A stretch of 64,000 bases of DNA from Nocardioides luteus (GTDB lineage Bacteria; Actinomycetota; Actinomycetes; Propionibacteriales; Nocardioidaceae), in the NCBI RefSeq assembly GCF_014648595.1, contig NZ_BMRK01000011.1:34181-98180 (forward strand), given 5' to 3'. Positions within the stretch are counted from its first letter, which is position 1. Each line of letters opens with the position of its first letter. The translations under genes and the position numbers were made by a program. Under the pieces are notes generated by a model. That model saw only the letters and a program-made list of their open reading frames with translations, ran no database searches and was not told the origin of the DNA. Positions 36,945 through 46,491 of the stretch are shown here, in pieces.

Positions 36945-37898
36945 TCAGTGCAGCCCGATCGCAGCCTCAGCGGCAGCGAGCACCGGGGCGGTCACCTCGC
37001 GACACCGCTCGGCCCCCGCGGCGTACACCTCGGTCACGTACGCGCGATCCGCGGCCAGCTCGCGGTAGCGCGTCTGCAGCGGCTCGAGCTGCGCGACGAC
37101 GGCGTCGGTGACCGCTGCCTTCAGGGCGCCGTAGCTCGACAGCCCGGAAGCGGATCCGCCGCAGGCCTCGAGGATGTCGATGAGGTTGGTGACCCCCGGT
37201 CGGTCCTCGTCGCGGGCGACGAGCCCGGCGGAGTCGGTGACCGCACGAGCCACCTTGCGGCGTACGTCATCAGGCGGATCGAGCAGGAAGATCGACCCCG
37301 GGTGGGCGTCACCGGCCGACTTCGACATCTTGCGCGTCGGATCGGCCAGGTCCATGACCCGCGCCCCAGCCTCCGGATGCACCGCCTGCGGCACCGAGAA
37401 GACCCGGCCGTACGTCGTGTTGAACCGCACCGCGATGTCGCGAGCGAGCTCGACGTGCTGCCGCTGGTCGTCGCCCACGGGAACCTCAGAAGCGCCGTAG
37501 AGCAGGATGTCGGCCGCCATCAGCACCGGGTAGGTGAACAGCGAGGCGCGCACCGAAGCCCCGACGCGGCGGGACTTCTCCTTGAACTGGATCATCCGGC
37601 CGAGCTCGCCGGTGTGCGCGACGCACTCGAGCAGATAGCCGAGCGAACGGTGCGCCGGGACGTGCGACTGGATGAAGAGCGTGGCCGGCTCGAGGCCGCT
37701 CGCCAGCAGGAGCAGAGCCATCTCCTCGGTCCGCGTACGCAGCACCGACGGTTCGTGCGGCAGCGTCAGCGCGTGCAGGTCGGAGAGCCCGTAGAAGGCC
37801 TCGGAGTCGGCGGCGGCAGCCATCGGCTGCAACGCACCGAGCAGGTTGCCGAGCGTCAGTCGGCCCGATGGGGTGATGAGAGAGAGTCGCCGGGTCAT
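36945..37898 (-). CDS. trpS: Tryptophan-tRNA ligase
   Basis: A 317-residue class I aminoacyl-tRNA synthetase, slightly shorter than most TrpRS. The HIGH-type motif is SGRLTLGNLLGAL near the N-terminus, and KMSKS is in RKMSKSAGD. The tRNA-stem contact VPVGDDQRQHVELARDIA is present. A leader with two Trp codons and a terminator hairpin lies upstream, so synthesis rises when charged tRNA-Trp is scarce. Confidence 0.95.
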   Translation of the reverse strand: MTRRLSLITPSGRLTLGNLLGALQPMAAAADSEAFYGLSDLHALTLPHEPSVLRTRTEEMALLLLASGLEPATLFIQSHVPAHRSLGYLLECVAHTGELGRMIQFKEKSRRVGASVRASLFTYPVLMAADILLYGASEVPVGDDQRQHVELARDIAVRFNTTYGRVFSVPQAVHPEAGARVMDLADPTRKMSKSAGDAHPGSIFLLDPPDDVRRKVARAVTDSAGLVARDEDRPGVTNLIDILEACGGSASGLSSYGALKAAVTDAVVAQLEPLQTRYRELAADRAYVTEVYAAGAERCREVTAPVLAAAEAAIGLH

Positions 37899-37961
37899 GG
37901 TGAACCTTTCGGATGAAGGCCCACAGGTCGGCGTCGATCAGATGTCGGTCAGATACGAGAG

Positions 37962-38030
37962 AGGCCGCCCGTGGGCGGCCTGATGTGAGTGCGCAACATT
38001 CGAGGTGGACCGCCTAGGAGGCGGACCACC
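37962..38030 (-). promoter_or_regulatory. trpS transcription attenuator
   Basis: On the minus strand a 12-bp hairpin with one mismatch (38004-38030) overlaps the Trp codons of a leader peptide. A terminator-type stem with arms 37973-37981 and 37962-37970 (AGGCCGCCC and complement) follows, then TCTCTC. This fits ribosome-mediated attenuation. An alternative pairing between the intervening segments is expected but was not computed. Confidence 0.8.
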
Positions 38031-38055
38031 ACTGACCGGAACGAATGCTGAACAC
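38014..38055 (-). CDS. trpS leader peptide with tandem Trp codons
   Basis: GTG start and 13 residues, MFSIRSGQWWSAS, followed by TAG. The two adjacent tryptophan codons are at 38026-38031, just before the first hairpin. A longer start (GTG at 38073, 19 residues) is possible because the nearest GGAGGG is too close to 38055. Confidence 0.75.
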   Translation of the reverse strand: MFSIRSGQWWSAS

Positions 38056-38094
38056 CCCTCCAGTGTCGCACACGTCACGGATACGGTGTGGCCC

Positions 38095-39300
38095 ATGACG
38101 ACTTCGCCGACCACCGGGCTCGACAGCTGCCAGGGCCACTCGACGGTCGTCTACGACGAGAGCGTGGCCGACTACGACTTCGGCCCGGCCCACCCGATGG
38201 CACCGATCCGGGTCGACCTGACGATGCGTCTCGCGGGCGAGCTCGGCGTGCTCGACCACCTCCAGGTCGTCGAGGCGCCGATGGGCACCCCGGAGCAGCT
38301 CCTCACCATCCACGACGAGAGCTACATCGAGGCGGTCATCAGGGCCGGCAAGAGCGGTGAGCCCGACCTCTCCCACGGTCTCGGCACCGAGGACGACCCG
38401 GTCTTCTCCCACATCCACGACGCCAGCGCCCACATCGTCGGTGCGAGCATCGAGGCCTGCCGTCAGGTCCACTCCGGCGAGAGCATCCACAGTGCCAACA
38501 TCATGGGCGGCCTCCACCACGCCATGCGGGGGCGCGCCTCGGGCTTCTGCATCTACAACGACGTCGCCGCAGGCATCCAGTGGCTCCTCGACCAGGGCGT
38601 CAAGAAGGTCGCCTACGTCGACGTGGACGTCCACCACGGCGACGGCGTCGAGAGGGCCTTCTGGAACGACCCGCGCGTGCTGACGATCTCGCTCCACGAG
38701 ACCGGCCAGCTGCTCTTCCCCGGCACCGGCTTCGCCGAGGAGGTAGGTGGCCCCGAGGCCGAGGGGAGCGCGGTCAACGTCGCGCTGCCGCCCGGCACCG
38801 CCGACCACGGCTGGCTGCGCGCCTTCCACGCCGTCGTGCCCCAGCTCGTCCGCGAGTTCGAGCCCGAGATCCTGGTGACCCAGCAGGGCTGCGACTCTCA
38901 CACCGAGGACCCCCTCGCCGACCTGGCGCTCAGCGTGGACGGCCAGCGGGCTGCGTACGTCGCTCTGCACGATCTCGCCCACGAGGTGTGCGGCGGGAAG
39001 TGGGTGGCTTTCGGGGGCGGTGGATACGCCATCGTCGACGTGGTGCCACGCGCATGGACCCATCTTCTTGCGCTAGTGTCGGGACATCCCTTGGAGCCGA
39101 CGCTCGACGTGCCAGGTGGTTGGCGCGACCACGTGCAGACGCGCCTGGGGAGGGTCGCTCCGTTGCGCATGACGGACGGGCACGAGCCGGCCTACCGCGA
39201 CTGGGGGAGCGGATACGACCCTGGGACGTGGCTCGACCGGCAGGTCCACGCGACTCGCACGGCGGTGTTCCCGCTGCACGGCCTCGACCCGATGCCTTAG
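38095..39300 (+). CDS. acuC: Acetoin utilisation protein AcuC (histone-deacetylase family)
   Basis: A 401-residue zinc-dependent deacetylase. Marks: GGLHHAMRGRASGFCIYND, YVDVDVHHGDGVE (zinc ligands Asp and His), TISLHETG and TQQGCDSHTEDPLA. The final FGGGGYAIVDVVPRAWTHL is typical of AcuC. In Bacillus AcuC deacetylates and activates acetyl-CoA synthetase; an acs gene is in the same window, so Acs is a plausible target. The start is 22 bases from the trpS leader start region, so the promoters are divergent. Confidence 0.9.
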   Translation: MTTSPTTGLDSCQGHSTVVYDESVADYDFGPAHPMAPIRVDLTMRLAGELGVLDHLQVVEAPMGTPEQLLTIHDESYIEAVIRAGKSGEPDLSHGLGTEDDPVFSHIHDASAHIVGASIEACRQVHSGESIHSANIMGGLHHAMRGRASGFCIYNDVAAGIQWLLDQGVKKVAYVDVDVHHGDGVERAFWNDPRVLTISLHETGQLLFPGTGFAEEVGGPEAEGSAVNVALPPGTADHGWLRAFHAVVPQLVREFEPEILVTQQGCDSHTEDPLADLALSVDGQRAAYVALHDLAHEVCGGKWVAFGGGGYAIVDVVPRAWTHLLALVSGHPLEPTLDVPGGWRDHVQTRLGRVAPLRMTDGHEPAYRDWGSGYDPGTWLDRQVHATRTAVFPLHGLDPMP

Positions 39301-39497
39301 TTTCTCAGCCGCTTCGAAACCCCTATCTCGTCGCGCCCAAAAGCAACTCGACACGCCGGGAGAACATGAGATTCCCAGGGTGTCCCCTTCCCCATCAGTC
39401 ACATCAGGCCCTATTCTCACTTTGGGATCGCGTTTTGGACCAGAGGTGGGGAAGCCGCTGGCGTCGCGATCACTCGAAGAGAGAACGGTGGAAGCAG

Positions 39498-39701
39498 ATG
39501 GTTACTCCTCCTGGAGACATCTCTGACAGCAAGTTCCTGACCGTCGCGGAGGTCGCGTCCATGATGCGCGTCTCGAAGATGACGGTCTATCGGTTGGTCC
39601 ACTCGGGCGAGCTGCCTGCGGTGCGCGTCGGTCGTTCCTTCCGGGTTCGGGAGGACGACGCGAACGAATACCTCAAGAGCTCGTTCTACAACGCGGGCTA
39701 G
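39498..39701 (+). CDS. Excisionase-type helix-turn-helix protein
   Basis: A 67-residue DNA-binding protein: LTVAEVASMMRVSKMTVYRLVHSGELPAVRVGRSFRV is written here in parts, namely LTVAEVASMMRVSKMTVYR followed by a wing GELPAVRVGRSFRV. The family sits beside bS22 throughout actinobacteria (Rv0500A in M. tuberculosis), so it is chromosomal and not from a phage. The 197-base gap before it has no recognisable motif. Confidence 0.88.
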   Translation: MVTPPGDISDSKFLTVAEVASMMRVSKMTVYRLVHSGELPAVRVGRSFRVREDDANEYLKSSFYNAG

Positions 39702-39887
39702 TTGTCAGGCCCCGCGCCCGAGGTGGCGGGCGCGGGGGCAACCGCCTGTCTCAGCAGGTCACCGATTCTCGTCGGGCGCCAAGCCTTCGTTAGGCTGGAG
39801 CCCCTAGGCCTATCTGCCGCTCGTCGCGGCGTCTGGTCGCGTCGGCACAGGGCCGGCAATCTCTGCAACGATCGTGAAGGGTTCCCC

Positions 39888-39989
39888 GTGGGTTCTGTCA
39901 TCAAGAAGCGTCGCAAGCGCATGGCGAAGAAGAAGCACCGCAAGCTGCTCAAGAAGACTCGCGTCCAGCGCCGCAAGCTCGGCAAGTGA
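39888..39989 (+). CDS. Small ribosomal protein bS22 (AURKAIP1/COX24-like)
   Basis: A 33-residue, extremely basic protein starting [18 protein letters not shown] and ending RRKLGK. It matches the actinobacterial small-subunit protein bS22, which was long missed in annotations (Rv0500B). GTG start with GAAGGG 7-12 bases upstream. It lies between the HTH and SDR genes, as in mycobacteria. Confidence 0.93.
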   Translation: MGSVIKKRRKRMAKKKHRKLLKKTRVQRRKLGK

Positions 39990-40003
39990 CGTACGTGGCG
40001 TAG

Positions 40004-41015
40004 GTGGCGGAACGCACCGGGCCCGGTCGGGTCCTCCTGGTCACCGGGGTCTCGCGTGACCTCGGTCGCCGGTTCGCGCGCGCTGCCGCCCGCCACCCGA
40101 ACGTCGAACGGGTGATCGGCGTCGATGTCGCACCGCCTCGCGGCGACATCGGCAAGGTCGGATTCGTCCGAGCCGACATCCGCAATCCGGTGATCGCCAA
40201 GGTGATCGCCAAGGAGGAGGTCGACACCGTCGTCCACCTCAGCGTCATCTCGACCCCCGGCTCCACCGGGGGTCGATCGACGATGAAAGAGCTCAACGTC
40301 ATCGGGACGATGCAGCTCCTTGCGGCGTGCCAGACCGCGCCCTCGCTGAAGCAGGTCGTGGTGAAGTCGACGACCCACGTCTACGGCGCGAGCAGCCGCG
40401 ACCCGGCGATGTTCACCGAGTCGATGGAACCGCGGCGCAACCCGTCGACCGGCTATGCCCGCGACGTGGCCGACATCGAGTCCTACGTACGCGGCTTCGC
40501 CCGCCGTCGCCCCGACGTGGCCGTCACGCTGCTGCGTTGTGCCAACGTCCTCGGCCCGCGGGTGGCCAGCCCGATCGCGGAGCACTTCCGCCGCCCGGTC
40601 GTGCCCAACGTCCTGGGCTTCGACCCGCGCCTGCAGTTCCTCCACGAGCAGGATCTCTACGGCGTCCTCGCCCATGCCGTACGCACCGGTGTGCCCGGCA
40701 CCTTCAACGTCGCCGGCGACGGCGTGCTCACCCATTCCCAGGTCGCCAGGCGTCTCCAGCGGCTGACCGTGCCGATCCCCGAGCCGATGTTCGGGCTGGC
40801 GCGGTTCGGCGGCAAGGAGTACCCCGCCGAGCTGCGGGCTCTGCTGACCTATGGCCGCGGCGTCGACACCACTCGGATGCGCTCGCTGCTGGGCTTCGAA
40901 CCCCGCTTCACCACCGAGGAGACGGTCGTAGACTTCGCCGAGAGCGTGACGCCCTCGGCCAACCGGGCCGACCGCGCGCTGGCCGCCTTGGAGAGTCGAC
41001 TGACAGGAGCGCCCG

Positions 41016-41023
<8 letters not shown>
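40004..41023 (+). CDS. NAD-dependent epimerase/dehydratase (GalE2-like SDR)
   Basis: A 339-residue extended SDR. Nucleotide-binding region LVTGVSRDLGRRFA, a departure from GxxGxxG. KSTTHVYGAS and GYARDVADIE provide the Tyr-x3 segment, with Arg in place of the usual Lys after YA. Counterpart of Rv0501. It may be a degenerate epimerase with altered catalysis. The stop overlaps the acyltransferase start by 8 bases. Confidence 0.85.
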
Positions 41024-41972
<949 letters not shown>

Positions 41973-41981
41973 CCCCCTCCT

Positions 41982-42091
41982 CCCGCCGAGACGGCGAAAA
42001 TCGACGCCGAGGGGTCAGATATCGACGCCGAGTGGGACCACTCGGCGTCAGAAATCGACCACTCGGCGTCGATAACTGACGTCTCGGCGGG
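41982..42091. repeat. Family B mirror-symmetric repeat array (locus 5)
   Basis: A 110-bp inverted repeat with centre at 42036/42037. Arms start CCCGCCGAGAC and end GTCTCGGCGGG. Inside, 21-base units (GCCGAGGGGTCAGATATCGAC) repeat, and the innermost arms GCCGAGTGG (42027-42035) and CCACTCGGC (42038-42046) leave a 2-base loop. It lies between convergent genes. Confidence 0.9.
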
Positions 42092-42095
42092 AGGG

Positions 42096-43304
42096 TTAGG
42101 GGAGGAGGAGGCCGGTGGCGCCGGCGAGTACGTCGCCGACGAGGCCGGTCACACCGGTGACCAGGCCGGTCACCGGGTCCTTGACGGTGCCGGGGTCGGT
42201 CTCGGGCTCGTCGGCCGGGTCGTCGTCGCCGCCGCCGTCGGAGGGCACGGTGGGCGTGGGCAGGATGCTGCCGTCGTCGTCCGGAGTCTCGTCAGAGGGC
42301 TTCTTCGAGCCGTCCTTCTCGTCCTTCGGGTCGGTCACCGAACCGGGACCGATCTCGTCGGGGTCGATGGAGGGCAGGTCGAGAGCGTTGTCGTCACCCG
42401 AGGCGACCGGCGGCAGCGCCTCGGCCTCGACGACGGTGTCGGCCGGGAGCAGCCCGTCGATCTCCGAGGTCAGGCTGGAGACCAGCGTGGCCGGGAGCTC
42501 GGTGATGCCACCCTCGCAGGTCGGGCAGAGCTGGGCGGCGGCCTGATCGATCAGCACGAGCGTCTGGGCGGCGTCGGAGACGGCCGGCTCGGCCCGCTCG
42601 GGAACGTTCGCGCTCAGCTCGACGAGCTCCTCGACGCCGTCGGCCGCGAAGGTGCGCAGCTGGGCGAGGGAGTCGTTGTCCTGGGACTGCTCGAAGTCGC
42701 TGATCAGCAGGTCGGATCCACGGGCGGCCTGGCCCGAGAAGGTCTCCAGAGTCGAGACGACCCGTTCGGAGTCGGTCAGCGGGGCGTCGGCGACCAGCGT
42801 CTTGGCCTCGCGCAGGCGGGTCCCGGCGTCCTCGAGGATGCGGAAGCCGCGGGCCTGGGTGCTGACCGTGAAGCCGGCGGAGACGTTTTCCACGGCGCGC
42901 TTGACCGGGTAGAGCGAGTCACCCGGGAGCGCGGTCTGGGAGGCGGCTGCGGCGCCGGCGGTGCCGCCGACGATCGCCATCGCGGCGAGCGCGACGGCCA
43001 GCTTGCGCTGACGGCGCGGCCTGCGTACGGCACCGACGGTGAGCTTGCGCTCGATGGTCTTCTCGGCGCGCGGCGCCGGGACCAGCTCGGTGTCGGCGGC
43101 CTCCATGAGGCGCTCGCGGAGGGCGACGGAGAAGTCGCGGCTCGGCACGGCCGAGTCGCTGAGGGTCGAGAGCGACGAAGCGAAGACTGCCAGCTCGCGA
43201 AGCTCGTCGGCAGTCTGCGAGGAACGCCGATCAGGCGCGGCAGAGGCCGCGACCAGTCGGTCGAACTCTTCGGCACGCTTTCGCGCCGGGAACGCCGGGC
43301 TCAT
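42096..43304 (-). CDS. DUF5667 transmembrane anti-sigma-like protein (RsbN type)
   Basis: A 402-residue protein. The cytoplasmic N-terminal part (1-100) has a helical anti-sigma-like domain (RAEEFDRLVAA, FSVALRERLM). One transmembrane segment follows (LAVALAAMAIVGGTAGAAAA). The DUF5667 region SQTALPGDSLYPVKRAVENV comes next, and a long acidic Pro/Asp-rich outer tail. In Streptomyces RsbN, with the same design, sits beside bldN and sequesters that sigma factor. The gene lies just downstream of the BldN-like gene on the same strand. Confidence 0.85.
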   Translation of the reverse strand: MSPAFPARKRAEEFDRLVAASAAPDRRSSQTADELRELAVFASSLSTLSDSAVPSRDFSVALRERLMEAADTELVPAPRAEKTIERKLTVGAVRRPRRQRKLAVALAAMAIVGGTAGAAAASQTALPGDSLYPVKRAVENVSAGFTVSTQARGFRILEDAGTRLREAKTLVADAPLTDSERVVSTLETFSGQAARGSDLLISDFEQSQDNDSLAQLRTFAADGVEELVELSANVPERAEPAVSDAAQTLVLIDQAAAQLCPTCEGGITELPATLVSSLTSEIDGLLPADTVVEAEALPPVASGDDNALDLPSIDPDEIGPGSVTDPKDEKDGSKKPSDETPDDDGSILPTPTVPSDGGGDDDPADEPETDPGTVKDPVTGLVTGVTGLVGDVLAGATGLLLP

Positions 43305-43446
43305 CGGAGGGTTCCTACTCGGTGTCGGCAGTGAGGGATTCGTCGAAACAGCTGCACGCAGGGAGCAGCCATGTCGGACAACGAGTCGCCCCGGCCGCGG
43401 GTTACGGCAACCGGTCGAGCATTCATGGTGGCGCGGAACACAGTCA

Positions 43447-44232
43447 TCAGCGGATCCCGTCAGGCATCTGCTTGGCGAGATTGCGGATCCCGCGCAGCTG
43501 GAGCTGTTTCACGGCTCCGTCGCTGCGTCCGAGGATAGCCGCAGTCTCGGCGATCGACAGCCCCTGGAGGAAGCGCATGATGATGCAGTCGCGCTGTTCG
43601 TCGGGGAGCTTGGAGAGAGCTCCGAGCAGCATCTCGTTGGTGACCCCGGCCATCACGATCTTCTCCGGACCGTCCGAGGCGGAGTCGTGCAGACCCATGT
43701 CCTCGGTGGTCATCTCCAGGCGAGTGCGGCCCGCCTTGAAGTGGTCGGTGGCCAGGTTGCGAGCGATGGTCATCAGCCAGGCGCCGAAGTCCTTGCCCTG
43801 CCAGCGGAAGCCGGTCATCGAGCGGAGCGCCCGGAAGAAGGTCTCCGAGGTGAGGTCCTCGGCGACCTGGACGGACCTGGTCCGGTAGAAGAGGAACCGG
43901 TAGACCGCGCCGTTGTAGTGGTCGTAGAGGAGGCCGAACGCCTCCTTGTCACCCTTGCGGGCGAGCTCGACGAGCGCGATCAGCCGCGCCCGGTCGGCCT
44001 CGCTCTCCTCCGAGGAGGCCGCGAGATCGGTGTCGTCGTCGGGCTCGTTGTCGGAGTGTGGCTTCGTCTCGTGGGCACCGCCCGAGCCGCGCGGCTGGGG
44101 CTCGGCGAACGGGCCGGAGGCACCGGCCACCCCGGCGTACGCCGGTTCGTAGCCCTCGTTGAGAAGGATGTCGACGACCGCAGCACGCAGCGCATCCAAG
44201 CGACGCTGGACGTCATTGGCGCGGCGCGACAT
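43447..44232 (-). CDS. bldN: ECF sigma factor, BldN type
   Basis: A 261-residue sigma factor. After an N-terminal extension of about 85 residues, region 2 shows FGLLYDHYNGAVYRFLFYRT, AEDLTSETFFRAL and GKDFGAWLMTIARNLATDHF. Region 4 shows LPDEQRDCIIMRFLQGLSIAETAAILGRSDG in family order. RFLQGLS-AETA and the DHFK-GR-RLE-TT segment match BldN of Streptomyces closely. The long N-terminal extension in BldN is a pro-sequence removed by proteolysis; the same may hold here. The adjacent DUF5667 protein is the expected partner. Confidence 0.9.
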   Translation of the reverse strand: MSRRANDVQRRLDALRAAVVDILLNEGYEPAYAGVAGASGPFAEPQPRGSGGAHETKPHSDNEPDDDTDLAASSEESEADRARLIALVELARKGDKEAFGLLYDHYNGAVYRFLFYRTRSVQVAEDLTSETFFRALRSMTGFRWQGKDFGAWLMTIARNLATDHFKAGRTRLEMTTEDMGLHDSASDGPEKIVMAGVTNEMLLGALSKLPDEQRDCIIMRFLQGLSIAETAAILGRSDGAVKQLQLRGIRNLAKQMPDGIR

Positions 44233-44269
44233 GTGGGTCCCTCCCGAAGACTCCCCCTGAGCGGAAGCA

Positions 44270-44299
44270 ACCTTACGGGTTGGGGAGACCGGATGTCAG
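44270..44299 (-). promoter_or_regulatory. Candidate promoter of the bldN-like gene
   Basis: On the minus strand, CTGACA (44294-44299) and TAAGGT (44270-44275) have an 18-base spacer, 38 bases before the start codon. Confidence 0.5.
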
Positions 44300-44390
44300 G
44301 TCCCGAGCCCAAGTTGCGTCGGCGCGTGTCGGCATTTTTCCGACACGGCATCGAATGCCCGCCTCTGCACGACGGTCGAGAGGAAAGGGG

Positions 44391-45290
44391 TCACCGGTGT
44401 CGTCCGCGGAGCGCGATCGCCACCGCGATCGCCCCCGTCGCGGCGCCGCCCAGTGCGGCCGTGGCCATGCCGGCACGGGCGGCCTTGCGCCCGGTGCGGT
44501 AGTCACGGATCGGCCATCCCTTCGCGCGCGCGTGGGCACGCAGGCGCGCGTCCGGATTGATCACGCACGGGTGTCCGACCAGTGAGAGCATCGGCAGGTC
44601 GTTGTAGGAGTCGGAGTAGGCCGCACAGCGGGACAGGTCGAGACCCTCGCGGGCGGCGATCGCCTTGACGGCCTCCGCCTTGGCCGGCCCGTGGAGCATC
44701 TCGCCGACCAGCTCACCGGTGTAGACGCCGTCCTCGGTCGCCGCCACCGTGCCGAGCGCGCCGGTCAGCCCGAGCCGGCGGGCGATCACGCGTGCCGCCT
44801 CGACCGGCGCCGCCGTCACCAGCCACACCCGCTGACCCTGGTCGATGTGGGTCTGCGCGAGCGCGCGGGTGCCGGGCCAGATCCGGTGGGACATGCCCTC
44901 GTCGAAGATCTCCTCCATCAGGCTCTCGACCTCTTCGACCCCGTGGCCGCGGATGAACGAGAGCGCGGAGCTGCGCGCCGACTCCATGTGGGCCGGGTCC
45001 TCGACGCCGGCCACCCGGAAGTACGCCTGCTTGTACGCAGCCGAGGCGATGTCGCGGGTCCGGAAGAACTTGCGCCGGTACAGGCCGCGCGCGAGATGGA
45101 AGATCGTCGCGCCCTGCATGATCGTGTTGTCCACGTCGAAGAAGGCGGCCGCGGTCGGGTCGCCCTCGGTCGGGTAGAGCCAGGCCTCGATCTCCGCGGC
45201 GGCGGCAGAAGCCTCGCCGGCGAGAGCCGAGCGTCGTCTGAGGTCTCGTCGCCGCAGCTCGGCGCGGCGGCGGTCGCTGGCGCTGCTCAC
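44391..45290 (-). CDS. HAD-family hydrolase (SerB-like, IB subclass)
   Basis: A 299-residue phosphatase-like HAD protein. Catalytic motif FFDVDNTIMQG (DxDxT), then WLVTAAPVEAAR (motif II), the Lys in AKAEAVKAIA and YSDSYNDLPML (motif III). A C-terminal hydrophobic stretch (AGMATAALGGAATGAIAVAIAL) may anchor it. Counterpart of Rv0505c. The GTG start (VSSASDRRR) was chosen over longer starts that overlap the divergent glutaredoxin promoter. Confidence 0.87.
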   Translation of the reverse strand: MSSASDRRRAELRRRDLRRRSALAGEASAAAAEIEAWLYPTEGDPTAAAFFDVDNTIMQGATIFHLARGLYRRKFFRTRDIASAAYKQAYFRVAGVEDPAHMESARSSALSFIRGHGVEEVESLMEEIFDEGMSHRIWPGTRALAQTHIDQGQRVWLVTAAPVEAARVIARRLGLTGALGTVAATEDGVYTGELVGEMLHGPAKAEAVKAIAAREGLDLSRCAAYSDSYNDLPMLSLVGHPCVINPDARLRAHARAKGWPIRDYRTGRKAARAGMATAALGGAATGAIAVAIALRGRHR

Positions 45291-45347
45291 GCCGCCAACA
45301 GTAATCGCCAGGAGGGCGAGGCGTGGTGCAGGTGGGAAGATGGCGGG

Positions 45348-45587
45348 ATGGAACCGCGTGTGACCTTCTACTCCCGGCAGGGCTGCCACCTGTGCGACGA
45401 GGCCCGGCTGGTCCTCGAGACGGTGGTCGGCGACGACTACACCGAGATCGACATCGACTCCGACGAAGCGCTACGGGAGCGCTTCACCGATGAGGTTCCG
45501 GTCACATTCGTGGACGGCAGACAGCACGATTTCTGGCGGGTGTCCGAGGAGCGGCTGAGGGCAGCGCTGGCGCTTTCCCCAGAATAA
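45348..45587 (+). CDS. Glutaredoxin-like protein
   Basis: A 79-residue thioredoxin-fold protein with redox pair CHLC at about residues 12-15 (SRQGCHLCDEA), cis-proline region EVPVTFVDGRQ and a C-terminal helix. Counterpart of Rv0508. It probably uses mycothiol or another thiol reductase. It directly precedes the rex promoter. Confidence 0.9.
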   Translation: MEPRVTFYSRQGCHLCDEARLVLETVVGDDYTEIDIDSDEALRERFTDEVPVTFVDGRQHDFWRVSEERLRAALALSPE

Positions 45588-45665
45588 CTGTCAATCGGCC
45601 CAATACCCTGGACAACCCCCCTCTGACAACTCCGCAAACACGTGTGCTAGCCGACGCTCTCCGAG

Positions 45666-45696
45666 TTTGTTCTCGCAGTCACAAAGTCCGTATGGT
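45666..45696 (+). promoter_or_regulatory. rex promoter with candidate Rex operator
   Basis: TTTGT-N10-ACAAA (45666-45685) is an inverted repeat whose right half GTCACA fits the Rex operator (TGTGAA-N4-TTCACA); the left half is degenerate. It overlaps a likely promoter, TTGTTC (45667) and TATGGT (45691) with an 18-base spacer. In S. coelicolor Rex represses rex-hemACD from such a site. Confidence 0.6.
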
Positions 45697-45765
45697 GGCA
45701 AAGCCGCTTGGCGATCCCGGGCTAAAAAGCCCCCGCCTGTGGCGCCGGCATTGAAAGAGCAGAGC

Positions 45766-46491
45766 GTGACGGCACGGAGCATGAATACGGGTGCGGGCAG
45801 CAGTGCCCAGGAGCCCCACCGGGACATCCCCGAGGCGACGGTCGCCCGGCTCCCGGTCTATCTCCGGGCCCTGACCTCGCTGGCCGACAGGAACATCGCC
45901 TCGTGCTCCTCCGAGGAGCTCGCGGCGGCGGCCGGGGTCAACTCCGCCAAGCTGCGCAAGGACCTCTCCTACCTGGGCTCCTACGGGACTCGTGGGGTCG
46001 GCTACGACGTCGACTACCTGAGCTACCAGATCGCCCGCGAGATCGGTGTCACGCACGACTGGCCGGTCATCATCGTCGGCATCGGAAACCTCGGTCAGGC
46101 GCTGGCCAACTTCTCCGGCTTCAGCAGCCGCGGTTTCCGCACCGTCGCGCTGCTGGACGCAGCCCCGCAGATGCAGGGCCGGTCGGTCGCCGGGCTCGAG
46201 GTCCGGCCGTTCGCCGACCTGGCCGAGATCGTCGCGGCCGAGCAGGTCTCGATCGGGGTCATCTCGGTGCCGGCGCCGGCCGCGCAGGACGTGGCCGACG
46301 CGATGGTCGAGGCCGGCATCAGCAGCATCCTCAACTTCGCCCCCGCGGTCCTGAACGTGCCGGCGGGCGTCGACGTACGCAAGGTCGACCTCTCCATCGA
46401 GCTGCAGATCCTCGCCTATCACGAGTCGCGGAAGGCTGCGGAGGCCGAGGAGACGGTGGACAATGATTCCGAGGAAGGGATCACGGCATGA
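45766..46491 (+). CDS. rex: Redox-sensing transcriptional repressor Rex
   Basis: A 241-residue repressor that binds DNA when NAD+ is high and leaves it when NADH rises. The N-terminal winged helix includes SSEELAAAAGVNSAKLRKDLSY in parts and GSYGTRGVGY. The Rossmann motif is VGIGNLGQAL. The C-terminal helix (IELQILAYHESR) is for dimer swapping. The start at GTG 45766, preceded by GAAAGAG, is favoured, since the operator lies upstream at 45666. The stop overlaps hemA (ATGA). Confidence 0.93.
   Translation: MTARSMNTGAGSSAQEPHRDIPEATVARLPVYLRALTSLADRNIASCSSEELAAAAGVNSAKLRKDLSYLGSYGTRGVGYDVDYLSYQIAREIGVTHDWPVIIVGIGNLGQALANFSGFSSRGFRTVALLDAAPQMQGRSVAGLEVRPFADLAEIVAAEQVSIGVISVPAPAAQDVADAMVEAGISSILNFAPAVLNVPAGVDVRKVDLSIELQILAYHESRKAAEAEETVDNDSEEGITA

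Noticed and set aside
39301-39497. Second tRNA or T-box in the gap before the HTH gene
   Set aside because: TTCGAAACC is present, but no acceptor, D or anticodon stems can be paired around it.
39498-39701. Excisionase as a sign of an integrated element
   Set aside because: No integrase or attachment-site repeats are present, and this HTH gene is a standard neighbour of bS22 in actinobacteria.
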